DNA of 40,423 nt, taken from an uncultured Clostridia bacterium. Lineage in GTDB: Bacteria > Bacillota > Clostridia > Monoglobales > Monoglobaceae. Below are positions 33,104-40,333 of the stretch, one piece after another. The first letter of the stretch is position 1; each line of letters begins with the position of its first letter. The stretch is from positions 1 to 40,423 of the forward strand of contig CAKSIW010000014.1 of the NCBI GenBank assembly GCA_934463175.1, written 5' to 3'. The position numbers and the translations under genes were made by a program. The notes under the pieces were generated by a model that saw nothing but the letters and a program-made list of their open reading frames with translations, made no database searches and was not told where the DNA came from.

Positions 33104-34111
33104 TCACTCCTCGTCAAGCATGTCTTTCAGTATTTTAGCGGCATAGTCGGAATAATCGGGACGATTGGTGTCCTCATAGTTGTTGATTCCGCGCGGTTTC
33201 TTCTTTGCAGGCGTGCTGCGCTCCCTCACCGCACCCGACCTGAGCTTGTGCAGTGCCTCGCGTTCGGCAACCTCCTCAACGGTTTTGATTCCCTCATCGC
33301 ACCAGCTCATCAGAATCTTGTTCATATATGCCCAGCTCAGTTTTCCCGTTGCCGCAACGGTTCTGTCATATGCCTCGCGAATCAGAGGAAGCGGAATATC
33401 CCTCTCATATGTCCACGCTTTTATATATTTTTTCTCCGTCTGCGTCAGAGCGCGGTCATATATTCCGAGAACTCCGCGGATTTTGCCCTCGTTGGACATC
33501 TTAACTTCAATTTCCTTTATATATTCCTCAGCACTCTCATAGGTGTCAATCCCCCTGTCAGCCCAGTCAATCGCCACGGTTTCAAGATATCTTTTTGTTG
33601 TTTTTCCCTGTCCTGCCGCAAAATTCAGCAGCATTATGACAACCTCAACCGGCAGACCGAGCCAGTCCACAAAGGAGTAGAGCATTTCAAAATCGGACGG
33701 ACTGAGAAGCCTTCCGAGAATTTTCTCCGCCTGACGGAACATATAGTCAACATCACCGTTCACCGATGCCGCAGCGTCAATCTCCGCGGCGTCATATGAC
33801 GGGCGTGTCCGCAGCCTTCCCGACTTGTCAGCACTGCGCCGCGTTTTCTTCTTTGTCCCGTCCTCCGCAGGAAACCTATATCCTCCGTTCCCGTCGTCCT
33901 CCAGCACCCCTGCCGTTATCCAGAAATCCATGGCGGCAGTGACACTGTCCGCACTGACATGAAGCCGCTTTGCTGTCTCTGCAACGCTCAGTGTGCAGCC
34001 GCTTTTTTTCATGCAGCACAAAAGGTATATGTATACCTGAAGGTACTCGGGCTTTGCAACTCTTCCCCAGCGTTCCACAAAATCAAATTTTATTTCAAAT
34101 CCGTCAGACAT
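33104..34111 (-). CDS. DnaD/DnaB-family replication initiation protein
   Basis: 335 residues. The N-terminal winged-helix part (about 1-75) includes LSVAETAKRLHVSADSVTAAMDFW. It is followed by a charged linker and two DnaD-type helical repeats (about 125-195 and 215-280), the first with LLSPSDFEMLYSFVDWLGLPVEVVIML and the second with LTQTEKKYIKAWTYE. In this family such proteins remodel DNA and recruit the helicase loader. The two-repeat form is typical of clostridia. The 118-nt upstream space contains a stem (34172-34178 with 34197-34203) without a T-run. Confidence 0.9.
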   Translation of the reverse strand: MSDGFEIKFDFVERWGRVAKPEYLQVYIYLLCCMKKSGCTLSVAETAKRLHVSADSVTAAMDFWITAGVLEDDGNGGYRFPAEDGTKKKTRRSADKSGRLRTRPSYDAAEIDAAASVNGDVDYMFRQAEKILGRLLSPSDFEMLYSFVDWLGLPVEVVIMLLNFAAGQGKTTKRYLETVAIDWADRGIDTYESAEEYIKEIEVKMSNEGKIRGVLGIYDRALTQTEKKYIKAWTYERDIPLPLIREAYDRTVAATGKLSWAYMNKILMSWCDEGIKTVEEVAEREALHKLRSGAVRERSTPAKKKPRGINNYEDTNRPDYSDYAAKILKDMLDEE

Positions 34112-34229
34112 TTCTTTCTTCTCCGTTTAATCTCCGAGTTATCCTCATTTTTTAAGCACCCGTTTCATCAACAGGCGCGATTCACAAACTGTCCCTGCGC
34201 CTGAACGTCACATAAGTCTCTTTGTTGTC

Positions 34230-35624
34230 CTATTTACCGACACAGAAGCTTGCAAAAACCTCATCAATTATCTCCTCGCGCACAGTTGCGCCCGTCAGCT
34301 CTCCGAGAGCCGCCGCAGTCTCTTCAAGGTCGGCACACAAAAGGTCATTCGGCATACCTGCCGCAATTCCGTCAAGCATACCGCCGATGAGCCTTTGCGC
34401 GGCAAGCAGCGCATTTTTCTGGCGTTCATTCGAGATGAACACCTCGTCCTTTGAAATTCCGCCCGACATGAAAAGCTCCGAAATCCGCGTTTCAAGTGCA
34501 TCAATTCCTTCCGCGCGTTCCCCCTCGGGTGTCGCCGTGAGGACAATGTTTTCACGGCTGACCTTCAGCCTTTCCGCGCAACACTCCGCGTCAAACCGTG
34601 ATTTTTTGTCGGTTTTGTTGAGTATCACAATTATGCTTTTTCCCTCTGCACATCGGCGTATTTCAAGATCTGCCTCATCAATTTCCTCCGAGCTGTCCAG
34701 CACGAGCAAGCATAAATCCGCGTCCTTGATACACTCCTTAGCCCTCTCGATTCCGATTTTTTCAACCGCATTGTCGCTTTCGCGTATTCCGGCAGTATCA
34801 ATCAGCCGAAGCGCGATTCCGTTTATCCTGATATATTCTTCAACCATATCACGCGTTGTCCCCGGAATGTCCGTCACAATTGCACGCTCACACCGCGCAA
34901 GCGCATTGAGCAGTGAGGATTTCCCGACATTGGGGCGTCCCGCAATGACCGTGCGTATTCCGTCACGCATAATTCTTCCCTTGTCAAAGCCGCGCAGCAT
35001 TTCATCAATATCCTCGGAAATGCTCCGAATGCGCAAATCAAGCTCACTCTGCGGCATTTCGTCAATCTCCTCCGGAAAATCGGTTTCCGCCGCAAGCTGT
35101 GCCGCAAGCGAAAGAACCCTGCCGCGGATTTCGTTTATTCTCTCGGACAGTCTGCCCGAAAGTGCCCCTGCGGCATTTTCCAAGCCCTTCTCCGAGCTTG
35201 CCTCAATCAGGTCAAGCACCGCCTCGGCACGGACAAGGTCGCATTTTCCGTTCAGAAATGCACGTCTCGTGAACTCGCCTGCCTCGGCACGGCGCACTCC
35301 CGTTCGGAAGAGCTCCTCCATTATGACCGCCGCCGCAAGCCGTCCGCCGTGACAGTTGATTTCAACAACCGTTTCACCTGTGTATGAATTCGGCTCGCGC
35401 ATAACCGTGACAAGTGCCTCGTCAATCGGCGCACCGTCCTCTGTCCGCCGTATCTCGGCAAGGTGTATGGTGTGGGTTTTCCATTCCGCAATCGGCGTTC
35501 CGCTTTTTGCAAAAACGATTTTTCCGGCAGCCGATTCCGCATCGCCGCCGCTTATTCTGATTATGGCAATGCCGCCGACGCCGACAGGTGTGGCAACAGC
35601 GGCAATTGTATCAAACATTTCCAT
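34230..35624 (-). CDS. mnmE: tRNA modification GTPase MnmE (TrmE)
   Basis: 464 residues. With MnmG it installs the carboxymethylaminomethyl group on wobble U34 of tRNAs. N-terminal tetrahydrofolate-binding domain (DTIAAVATPVGVGGIAIIRISG), helical domain, an inserted G domain with AGRPNVGKSSLLNAL, DIPGTTRDMVEE, DTAGIRE and NKTD, and the C-terminal FCVGK, whose Cys is conserved. All expected parts are intact. It begins 9 nt after the dnaA stop, so the two are probably co-transcribed. Usually mnmE follows jag on the other side of the origin region, so this position is unusual. Confidence 0.97.
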   Translation of the reverse strand: MEMFDTIAAVATPVGVGGIAIIRISGGDAESAAGKIVFAKSGTPIAEWKTHTIHLAEIRRTEDGAPIDEALVTVMREPNSYTGETVVEINCHGGRLAAAVIMEELFRTGVRRAEAGEFTRRAFLNGKCDLVRAEAVLDLIEASSEKGLENAAGALSGRLSERINEIRGRVLSLAAQLAAETDFPEEIDEMPQSELDLRIRSISEDIDEMLRGFDKGRIMRDGIRTVIAGRPNVGKSSLLNALARCERAIVTDIPGTTRDMVEEYIRINGIALRLIDTAGIRESDNAVEKIGIERAKECIKDADLCLLVLDSSEEIDEADLEIRRCAEGKSIIVILNKTDKKSRFDAECCAERLKVSRENIVLTATPEGERAEGIDALETRISELFMSGGISKDEVFISNERQKNALLAAQRLIGGMLDGIAAGMPNDLLCADLEETAAALGELTGATVREEIIDEVFASFCVGK

Positions 35625-35633
35625 TGCCCGATT

Positions 35634-36950
35634 CTAACCCTTCCTTATATTTGACATGATTTCCTTGACAGTCTGTTCAAGCTCGGGGTCGGTTCCGATT
35701 TCCTCGCGGATTTTGTTGACGTTGTGCATCGCCGTTGTGTGGTCGCGTCCGCCGAACTCCTCGCCGATTTTCGGGAATGAGGGGTCTTCAAGCATTTCAC
35801 GGCATATGAACATTGCAACCTGGCGCGGCAGCGTGATATCCTTGGAACGTTTTTTCGATATAATCGACCCTTTTGCAAGTCTGTAGTATTTTTCGGTTTC
35901 GTCAATGATGAGCTTTGCGGTCAGCGCATGTCTCGGCTGGGTTGAAAGAATGTCGCGCAGAGCCTCGTTCGCAAGCTCCATTGAAATCTCGTTTGTTCTT
36001 TTGATTCCGGCATACACCAGAATCCTTTTGACCGCGCCTTCAAGGTCACGCACATTGGATTTTATGCTGTCCGCAATAAATTCAACGATTTCTTCATCAA
36101 CCGAGAGATATTCGCTCTGGATTTTGTTTTTCAGAATCGCCATTCTCGTCTCATAGTCGGGCGGCTGAACGTCCGCAATCAGACCGCTGTTGAAACGCGT
36201 TCTCAGTCTTTCCTCAAGCTGCGGAATCTCCGACGGCAGACGGTCGGACGTGAGAACAATCTGCTTGTCCATTTCATAGAGAGCATTGAACGTGTGGAAA
36301 AACTCCTCCTGAGCCAGCTCCTTGTTTGCAAAAAACTGAATGTCGTCAATCAGAAGAAGGTCAACGTTCCTGTATTTGTTGCGGAACGCCTGGTTTGTCT
36401 TTTCGCGGATTGCCGTGACAAGCTCATATGTAAACTTTTCGCTTGTCGTGTAAAGTATCCTTTTATTAGGATAGTTCTCAACAAAATAGTTTCCGATTGC
36501 CTGCATCATATGCGTTTTTCCGAGACCGCTGCCGCCGTAGAGAAACAGCGGATTATATGTTCTTGCGGGTCTTTCTGCAACGGCAAGGGAGGCAACATAT
36601 GCCAGATTGTTGTTATTGCCGACAACGAAGGACGAAAAGGTATACTTAGGATTGAGCGCATTCTCGGCTGTAATCGGGTCGTTTAAAAGCTCCTCCTTTT
36701 TTTCCTCGTCAACAATAACCTCAATTTCAAAGCTGTGCGATGTCACCGATTCAATACAGCTCTCAATCAGCGAGAAATATTTTGTCATTATCATATTCTT
36801 GTTGACGCTGAACGGAACCTTCAGCGTGACCTTTGTGTCGTCCATCGAAACGGGTTTAATCGGTTTAATCCACGAGTCATATGACACCGCCGAAATCTCC
36901 TCCGCCAGCTGACGCTGCACATTTTTCCAAATTTGCTTTAAATCCTCCAA
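35634..36950 (-). CDS. dnaA: Chromosomal replication initiator protein DnaA
   Basis: 438 residues. The start is a TTG at 36950, 9 nt after AAAGGGG. Domain I is about 1-85 (IWKNVQRQLAEEISAVSYDSW). There is a short linker, then the AAA+ domain III (about 105-320: YGGSGLGKTHMMQAIG, LLLIDDIQFFANK). Domain IV carries the DNA-binding signature (GGRDHTTAMHNVNKI). DnaA melts the origin and loads helicase. The gene has its own promoter and a leader hairpin. Confidence 0.98.
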   Translation of the reverse strand: MEDLKQIWKNVQRQLAEEISAVSYDSWIKPIKPVSMDDTKVTLKVPFSVNKNMIMTKYFSLIESCIESVTSHSFEIEVIVDEEKKEELLNDPITAENALNPKYTFSSFVVGNNNNLAYVASLAVAERPARTYNPLFLYGGSGLGKTHMMQAIGNYFVENYPNKRILYTTSEKFTYELVTAIREKTNQAFRNKYRNVDLLLIDDIQFFANKELAQEEFFHTFNALYEMDKQIVLTSDRLPSEIPQLEERLRTRFNSGLIADVQPPDYETRMAILKNKIQSEYLSVDEEIVEFIADSIKSNVRDLEGAVKRILVYAGIKRTNEISMELANEALRDILSTQPRHALTAKLIIDETEKYYRLAKGSIISKKRSKDITLPRQVAMFICREMLEDPSFPKIGEEFGGRDHTTAMHNVNKIREEIGTDPELEQTVKEIMSNIRKG

Positions 36951-37042
36951 AGCAAAAAGCCCCTTTCACCCCATAAATATATATATCCAAACAAATCGGC
37001 ACGGCAGCCCTCCGCCGTGCAAATCCGTAACAGACTATATAT

Positions 37043-37071
37043 ATCATAGCAGACTTTTCACTTTTTTTCAA
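37043..37071 (-). promoter_or_regulatory. dnaA promoter
   Basis: Minus-strand TTGAAA (37071-37066), a 17-nt spacer and TATGAT (37048-37043). The leader to the TTG start is about 85 nt and includes a perfect 7-bp GC-rich stem (36999-37020). Confidence 0.7.
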
Positions 37072-37214
37072 CACCAAAAACCTCAAAAAAAACAAAAAAA
37101 TTTTTCTTATCTCTCAAAACACAAAATATGCCCGTCCGCACATTTTACGTCAACAACATCTGCCGATTTATGCCTTAAAAAAAATTTTTTGTTTTTTTTT
37201 GGATATATAAGGTA

Positions 37215-37243
37215 TTGACAATTGACTTCTTTTATGCTAAAAT
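37215..37243 (+). promoter_or_regulatory. rpmH promoter
   Basis: TTGACA (37215-37220), a 17-nt spacer and TAAAAT (37238-37243), giving a leader of about 75 nt. Confidence 0.75.
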
Positions 37244-37323
37244 AAGTAATGCTGTTTTGTGTTAATTATTCAATTGATTATAGACAGGCGTCTACAACAG
37301 ATTATTGATTGGGAGGGATATTG

Positions 37324-37458
37324 ATGCTTAGAACATTTCAGCCTAAGAAAAGACACAGAGCCAAAGAGCACGGCTTCAGAAAAAGAATGGCGACAAGCAA
37401 CGGCCGCAAGGTTTTAGCAAGAAGAAGACTTAAAGGCAGAAAGAAATTATCAGCCTAA
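37324..37458 (+). CDS. rpmH: Ribosomal protein L34 (bL34)
   Basis: 44 residues, the normal length: begins MLRTFQPKKRHRAKEHGFRK and ends in a very basic RRRLKGRKKLSA. A small structural protein of the 50S subunit. GGGAGG stands 7 nt before the ATG. The stop codon overlaps the left arm of a hairpin terminator. Divergent from dnaA, as is classical. Confidence 0.97.
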   Translation: MLRTFQPKKRHRAKEHGFRKRMATSNGRKVLARRRLKGRKKLSA

Positions 37459-37480
37459 AGACGCCTTAGTGCGTCTTTTT
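37457..37480 (+). terminator. Hairpin terminator/attenuator between rpmH and rnpA
   Basis: Stem AAAGACGC (37457-37464) with GCGTCTTT (37471-37478), 6-nt loop, T-run after. The last two bases of the rpmH stop lie in the left arm, so a ribosome ending rpmH would cover it. Confidence 0.75.
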
Positions 37481-37523
37481 GACTGTTTGGGACTGTTTTT
37501 AAAACCAAAATCGGAGATCTGCT

Positions 37524-37874
37524 ATGAACAAAATCATTTGTCTCAAACTGAACTCACAGTTCAAAAAGCTATACAGCAAGGGCAAATCCGCCGTGCGCCC
37601 CACCTTGGTCATGTATGTGCGCAGAAACGGGCTTGCAGTCTGCCGCCTCGGAATCACCGCAGGCAAAAAGCTTGGCTGTGCAGTCATACGCAACCGTTCA
37701 AAGCGCCGGCTGCGTGAGCTTTTCAGGCAGCATTCGGACATGCTCCGACCCGGCTTTGACTTTGTCCTTGTTGCAAGAGGACGGACGGCGTCCGCACCCT
37801 TTGCAAAGCTTAAAGGTGACTTTCTTTCGGCGGCTGCCGAAACGGAGGCTCTGAAAAATGCGAAAAATTCTTGA
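37524..37874 (+). CDS. rnpA: Ribonuclease P protein component
   Basis: 116 residues. It binds RNase P RNA to mature tRNA 5' ends. The basic RNR-type motif NRSKRRLRELFR (about 57-68) and RLGITAGKKLGCAVIRN identify it; FDFVLVARG is also conserved. GGAG precedes the ATG. The end overlaps yidD by 17 nt. Confidence 0.96.
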   Translation: MNKIICLKLNSQFKKLYSKGKSAVRPTLVMYVRRNGLAVCRLGITAGKKLGCAVIRNRSKRRLRELFRQHSDMLRPGFDFVLVARGRTASAPFAKLKGDFLSAAAETEALKNAKNS

Positions 37875-38076
37875 AAATCTGATAATCGGCACAATCAGGC
37901 TGTATAAGCGGTTCATTTCGCCGCTTTCGCCGCCGCGGTGCCGTTTCTATCCGAGCTGTTCGGAATATGCCGTTCTTGCTGTGAAAAAATACGGTCCGTT
38001 TGTCGGACTGCTCAAGGCGGCATGGCGGATTCTGCGCTGCAACCCTTTCTGCAAGGGCGGCGTTGATTTTCCTTAA
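37858..38076 (+). CDS. yidD: Membrane protein insertion efficiency factor YidD
   Basis: 72 residues. Conserved SPLSPPRCRFYPSCSEYAV and a C-terminal RCNPFCKGGVDFP mark the YidD family, a small peripheral membrane protein helping YidC insertion. It starts inside rnpA (17-nt overlap). Confidence 0.96.
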   Translation: MRKILENLIIGTIRLYKRFISPLSPPRCRFYPSCSEYAVLAVKKYGPFVGLLKAAWRILRCNPFCKGGVDFP

Positions 38077-38109
38077 TACTAATTCGAGAAAATAATTGGA
38101 GGAATACTC

Positions 38110-39159
38110 ATGACATATATCATGATTGGTCTGGGGTGGATTCTTGATCTATTCTACAGGCTCATTGGAAACTACGGTTTTGCGATTATACTCTTCACCG
38201 TATTCATCAAGCTGGTTCTGCTTCCGCTTGACATAAAGCAAAAGAAATCCATGGCGAAAACGCAGAAGCTCCAGCCTCTGCTCATGGAAATTCAGAAGAA
38301 ATATGCGAACGACAAGGAAAAGCTCAGTCAGGAGCAGATGAAGCTCTATCAGAAATACGGCATCAACCCGATGGGCGGCTGTCTGCCTATGCTGATTCAG
38401 CTCCCGATTATCTTTGCACTTTACTGGGTTGTTAAAAAACCTATTGCATATATGATGGGCGTGAATGCGTCGGAAATCTGGCGCATTGCGGAGGCGTTCA
38501 ACGCCTGGGCGACCGCTCACACCGACCTTTTGCCCGAGGCTCTTGCTAAGGCTGTTCCGGTGACATATCAAAGCTCAATGTCGAACAACACCTTTGGAAC
38601 ATATGAAATTCAGATTGCACAGCTTTTGTTTAAATATCCCGAAATTCTCAATCATCAGGCTATTGCCGGCTGGGGCAAAACGCTCCGTCTCATCAATTTC
38701 GGCTTTTTGGGCATGGATTTGTCCGAAATTCCGAGTCTCGGCGCACTTTTCGGTCTGTTCACGGGAAAAACCGCGGGAATCACGCTCGGAACGGTTCTGC
38801 TTTGGCTGATACCGATTTTCTCGGGTCTCAGCTCATGGCTTTCCAGCCGTGTTGCAATGGCACAGCAGCCGCAGAAAAAGAATGAAATTCTTGCAGAAGC
38901 CGACAAGCCGAAAGACAACGGCGGAATGTCGGGCGACACAATGAAATCAATGACTATGATGATGCCGCTTATCTCGGCATGGTTTGCATTCACGCTTCCT
39001 GCCGCAGTCGGACTGTACTGGATAATCAGCAACATCATTCAAATAGTCCAGCAGGTGCTTGTGACAAAGTATCTTGTGACCGACATCAGCTCGGAGGAAT
39101 TGGAAGGAGAGATAAAAAATGTTAGAAAAGGTAGAAAAAACCGCAAAAAATCTCGATGA
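38110..39159 (+). CDS. yidC: Membrane protein insertase YidC (Oxa1 family)
   Basis: 349 residues. Five main membrane segments: an N-terminal helix, then FAIILFTVFIKLVLLPLDIKQKKSM (with the conserved groove Arg replaced by Lys-rich surroundings), a coiled cytoplasmic hairpin (about 50-85), PMGGCLPMLIQLPIIFALYWV, a long insertion (about 118-200), and the last two helices. No lipobox is seen at the N-terminus, unlike Bacillus SpoIIIJ. It ends in a basic RKGRKNRKKSR tail that lies within the 41-nt overlap with jag. GGAGG lies 8 nt before the ATG. Confidence 0.95.
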   Translation: MTYIMIGLGWILDLFYRLIGNYGFAIILFTVFIKLVLLPLDIKQKKSMAKTQKLQPLLMEIQKKYANDKEKLSQEQMKLYQKYGINPMGGCLPMLIQLPIIFALYWVVKKPIAYMMGVNASEIWRIAEAFNAWATAHTDLLPEALAKAVPVTYQSSMSNNTFGTYEIQIAQLLFKYPEILNHQAIAGWGKTLRLINFGFLGMDLSEIPSLGALFGLFTGKTAGITLGTVLLWLIPIFSGLSSWLSSRVAMAQQPQKKNEILAEADKPKDNGGMSGDTMKSMTMMMPLISAWFAFTLPAAVGLYWIISNIIQIVQQVLVTKYLVTDISSEELEGEIKNVRKGRKNRKKSR

Positions 39160-39991
39160 GGCACTGACACTTGCCGCAAAGGATCTGGGAGTTTCAAAGG
39201 AAGAGGTTTCATACACCGTCACACGCGAGGTCGGAAAAGGCTTCATGAGACTTCTTGTCGGCAGCGAGATTGACATAACAGCCTGGAGAACTGCTGACGA
39301 AGAACGCGAGAATGCGGAAAAAGCAAAGGCTGAGAAGAAAGCCGCTGAAATCAGGGCTGCAAAAAATGCAAAAGCAACAAAGGCGTCAAAAGAAACAGAG
39401 GCGCAAAAGCCTTCAAAGGAAGCAGCACCCGCAAAAAAAGCGGATACGGACACTGCAAAGGAAGCCGAAGCACCCGAAAGACCGCGGAAAGCTCCCATTC
39501 ATGAGGTTGACGATGATTTTGTCATTCCGAAAACCGCAGTCGATGACGCGAAATATTTTGTTTCGGAGCTGCTTGCAAAGATAGGACTCAAAGCCGAGCT
39601 TCACATCAAGCTTGACAAAAATGTCATCAGCATTGACGTTTCGGGTGACAAAATGGGCTTGCTCATCGGAAAACGCGGAGATACACTTGACGCGGTTCAA
39701 ATGCTCACCTCTTTATATGTCAACAAAGACAAGTCAATGCCATATATAAAGATTAAAATTGACACAGAGAACTACCGCGCAAAGCGCGAGGACACTCTCG
39801 TTCGTCTTGCACACGGTCTTGAGCGCAGTGTTATGAAGGATAAAAAATCAATAACTCTTGAACCGATGACCGCAAATGAAAGACGTATCATTCATTCGGC
39901 ACTTCAGAACAATCCGAAAATTAAGACCTACAGCGTCGGAGAAGAGCCTAACAGGCGCATGATTATATCTCTTGCAAAGCCTGAAGCATAG
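39119..39991 (+). CDS. jag: RNA-binding protein Jag/KhpB
   Basis: 290 residues. Jag_N domain (about 1-55: EKTAKNLDEALTLAAKDLGV), a charged Lys/Ala/Glu linker (about 62-122), a KH domain (about 145-215: VISIDVSGDKMGLLIGKRGDTLDAVQ) and an R3H domain (about 220-288, with EPMTANERRIIHSALQN). The protein binds RNA and is linked to cell-wall and division control in Firmicutes. It starts at 39119 inside yidC with GGAAGGAGAG upstream; the overlap of 41 nt is longer than usual. A terminator follows. Confidence 0.95.
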   Translation: MLEKVEKTAKNLDEALTLAAKDLGVSKEEVSYTVTREVGKGFMRLLVGSEIDITAWRTADEERENAEKAKAEKKAAEIRAAKNAKATKASKETEAQKPSKEAAPAKKADTDTAKEAEAPERPRKAPIHEVDDDFVIPKTAVDDAKYFVSELLAKIGLKAELHIKLDKNVISIDVSGDKMGLLIGKRGDTLDAVQMLTSLYVNKDKSMPYIKIKIDTENYRAKREDTLVRLAHGLERSVMKDKKSITLEPMTANERRIIHSALQNNPKIKTYSVGEEPNRRMIISLAKPEA

Positions 39992-40000
39992 TTTATGACA

Positions 40001-40034
40001 AACCGCCTGTTGAAACGAACAGGCGGTTTTTTCT
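40001..40034 (+). terminator. Terminator of the rpmH-jag gene series
   Basis: A perfect 11-bp stem (40001-40011 with 40018-40028), GAAACG loop, followed by Ts. Confidence 0.92.
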
Positions 40035-40052
40035 TCCCGTTCATGTCAAAAC

Positions 40053-40142
40053 GGCAAAAACACAGGCTTTGATTTTATACCCGTTAAGTAGTATTTAGTT
40101 TTTCTGAAATATTCTAAAGGGATATTTAAGTGTGTCGCAGCA
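40053..40142 (+). repeat. Direct repeat copy 1 (90 nt)
   Basis: It matches 40334-40423 at 88 of 90 positions, the last 77 without mismatch. Two differences lie at 40061 and 40065. It contains a promoter-like pair and a hairpin (40107-40114 with 40120-40127). Confidence 0.95.
40069..40097 (+). promoter_or_regulatory. Promoter-like element in repeat copy 1
   Basis: TTGATT (40069-40074), a 17-nt spacer and TATTTA (40092-40097). The identical pair is in copy 2 at 40350-40378. Confidence 0.45.
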
Positions 40143-40195
40143 TTGTCAAAGCCATGTGTTTTTCGGTGCGCAGCCTTGTGCTGCGCACTTTTTAT
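40104..40195 (+). ncRNA. Candidate small RNA gene, about 90 nt
   Basis: It would start about 7 nt after the TATTTA element and end at a strong terminator. Two hairpins are visible: an 8-bp stem with a TAAAG loop (40107-40127) and a GC-rich 9-bp terminator stem (40166-40188). Between them lies about 38 nt of unpaired sequence. I do not recognise a known RNA family. The 5' half is duplicated exactly 281 nt further on. Alternatives are a repeat of unknown origin or the end of a mobile element. Confidence 0.4.
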
Positions 40196-40198
40196 TTT
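40166..40198 (+). terminator. Terminator of the candidate small RNA
   Basis: Perfect 9-bp stem GTGCGCAGC/GCTGCGCAC (40166-40174 with 40180-40188), 5-nt loop, then two T-rich runs. No protein gene precedes it closely, which argues that it ends a noncoding transcript. Confidence 0.85.
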
Positions 40199-40333
40199 TC
40201 AGTTCTCTTACCGCTTTACTTCTTGATTTTTTTGGCTATTTGTAATAAATTAAGTTTTGATAAAACACTCTTTTGCTTTATTCAGAATATTTCAGTATGA
40301 AAAAACAAAATATACTTAACATAGTTTGTGTTT

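Larger units (their letters stand above)
36951..37323. other. dnaA-rpmH intergenic region, candidate replication origin
   Basis: 373 nt between divergent dnaA and rpmH, the usual place of oriC in Firmicutes. It is very AT-rich with long A/T tracts (about 37081-37107 and 37179-37200). By eye I find no TTATNCACA box on either strand; the nearest, at 37278-37286, has one mismatch at the strongly conserved C. It contains the dnaA and rpmH promoters and a dnaA leader hairpin (36999-37005 with 37014-37020). Origin function is an inference from context. Confidence 0.5.

Noticed and set aside
36951..37323. Possible short gene in the dnaA-rpmH gap
   Set aside because: No frame with a start, ribosome binding site and plausible composition; the content is promoters and A/T tracts.
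40154..40300. A 48-codon frame starting MCFSVRSLVLRTFYF, hydrophobic, between the two repeats; considered as a small type I toxin-like peptide
   Set aside because: No ribosome binding site before the ATG, and the frame runs through the perfect terminator hairpin and T-runs, which alone explain the Phe/Leu-rich translation.
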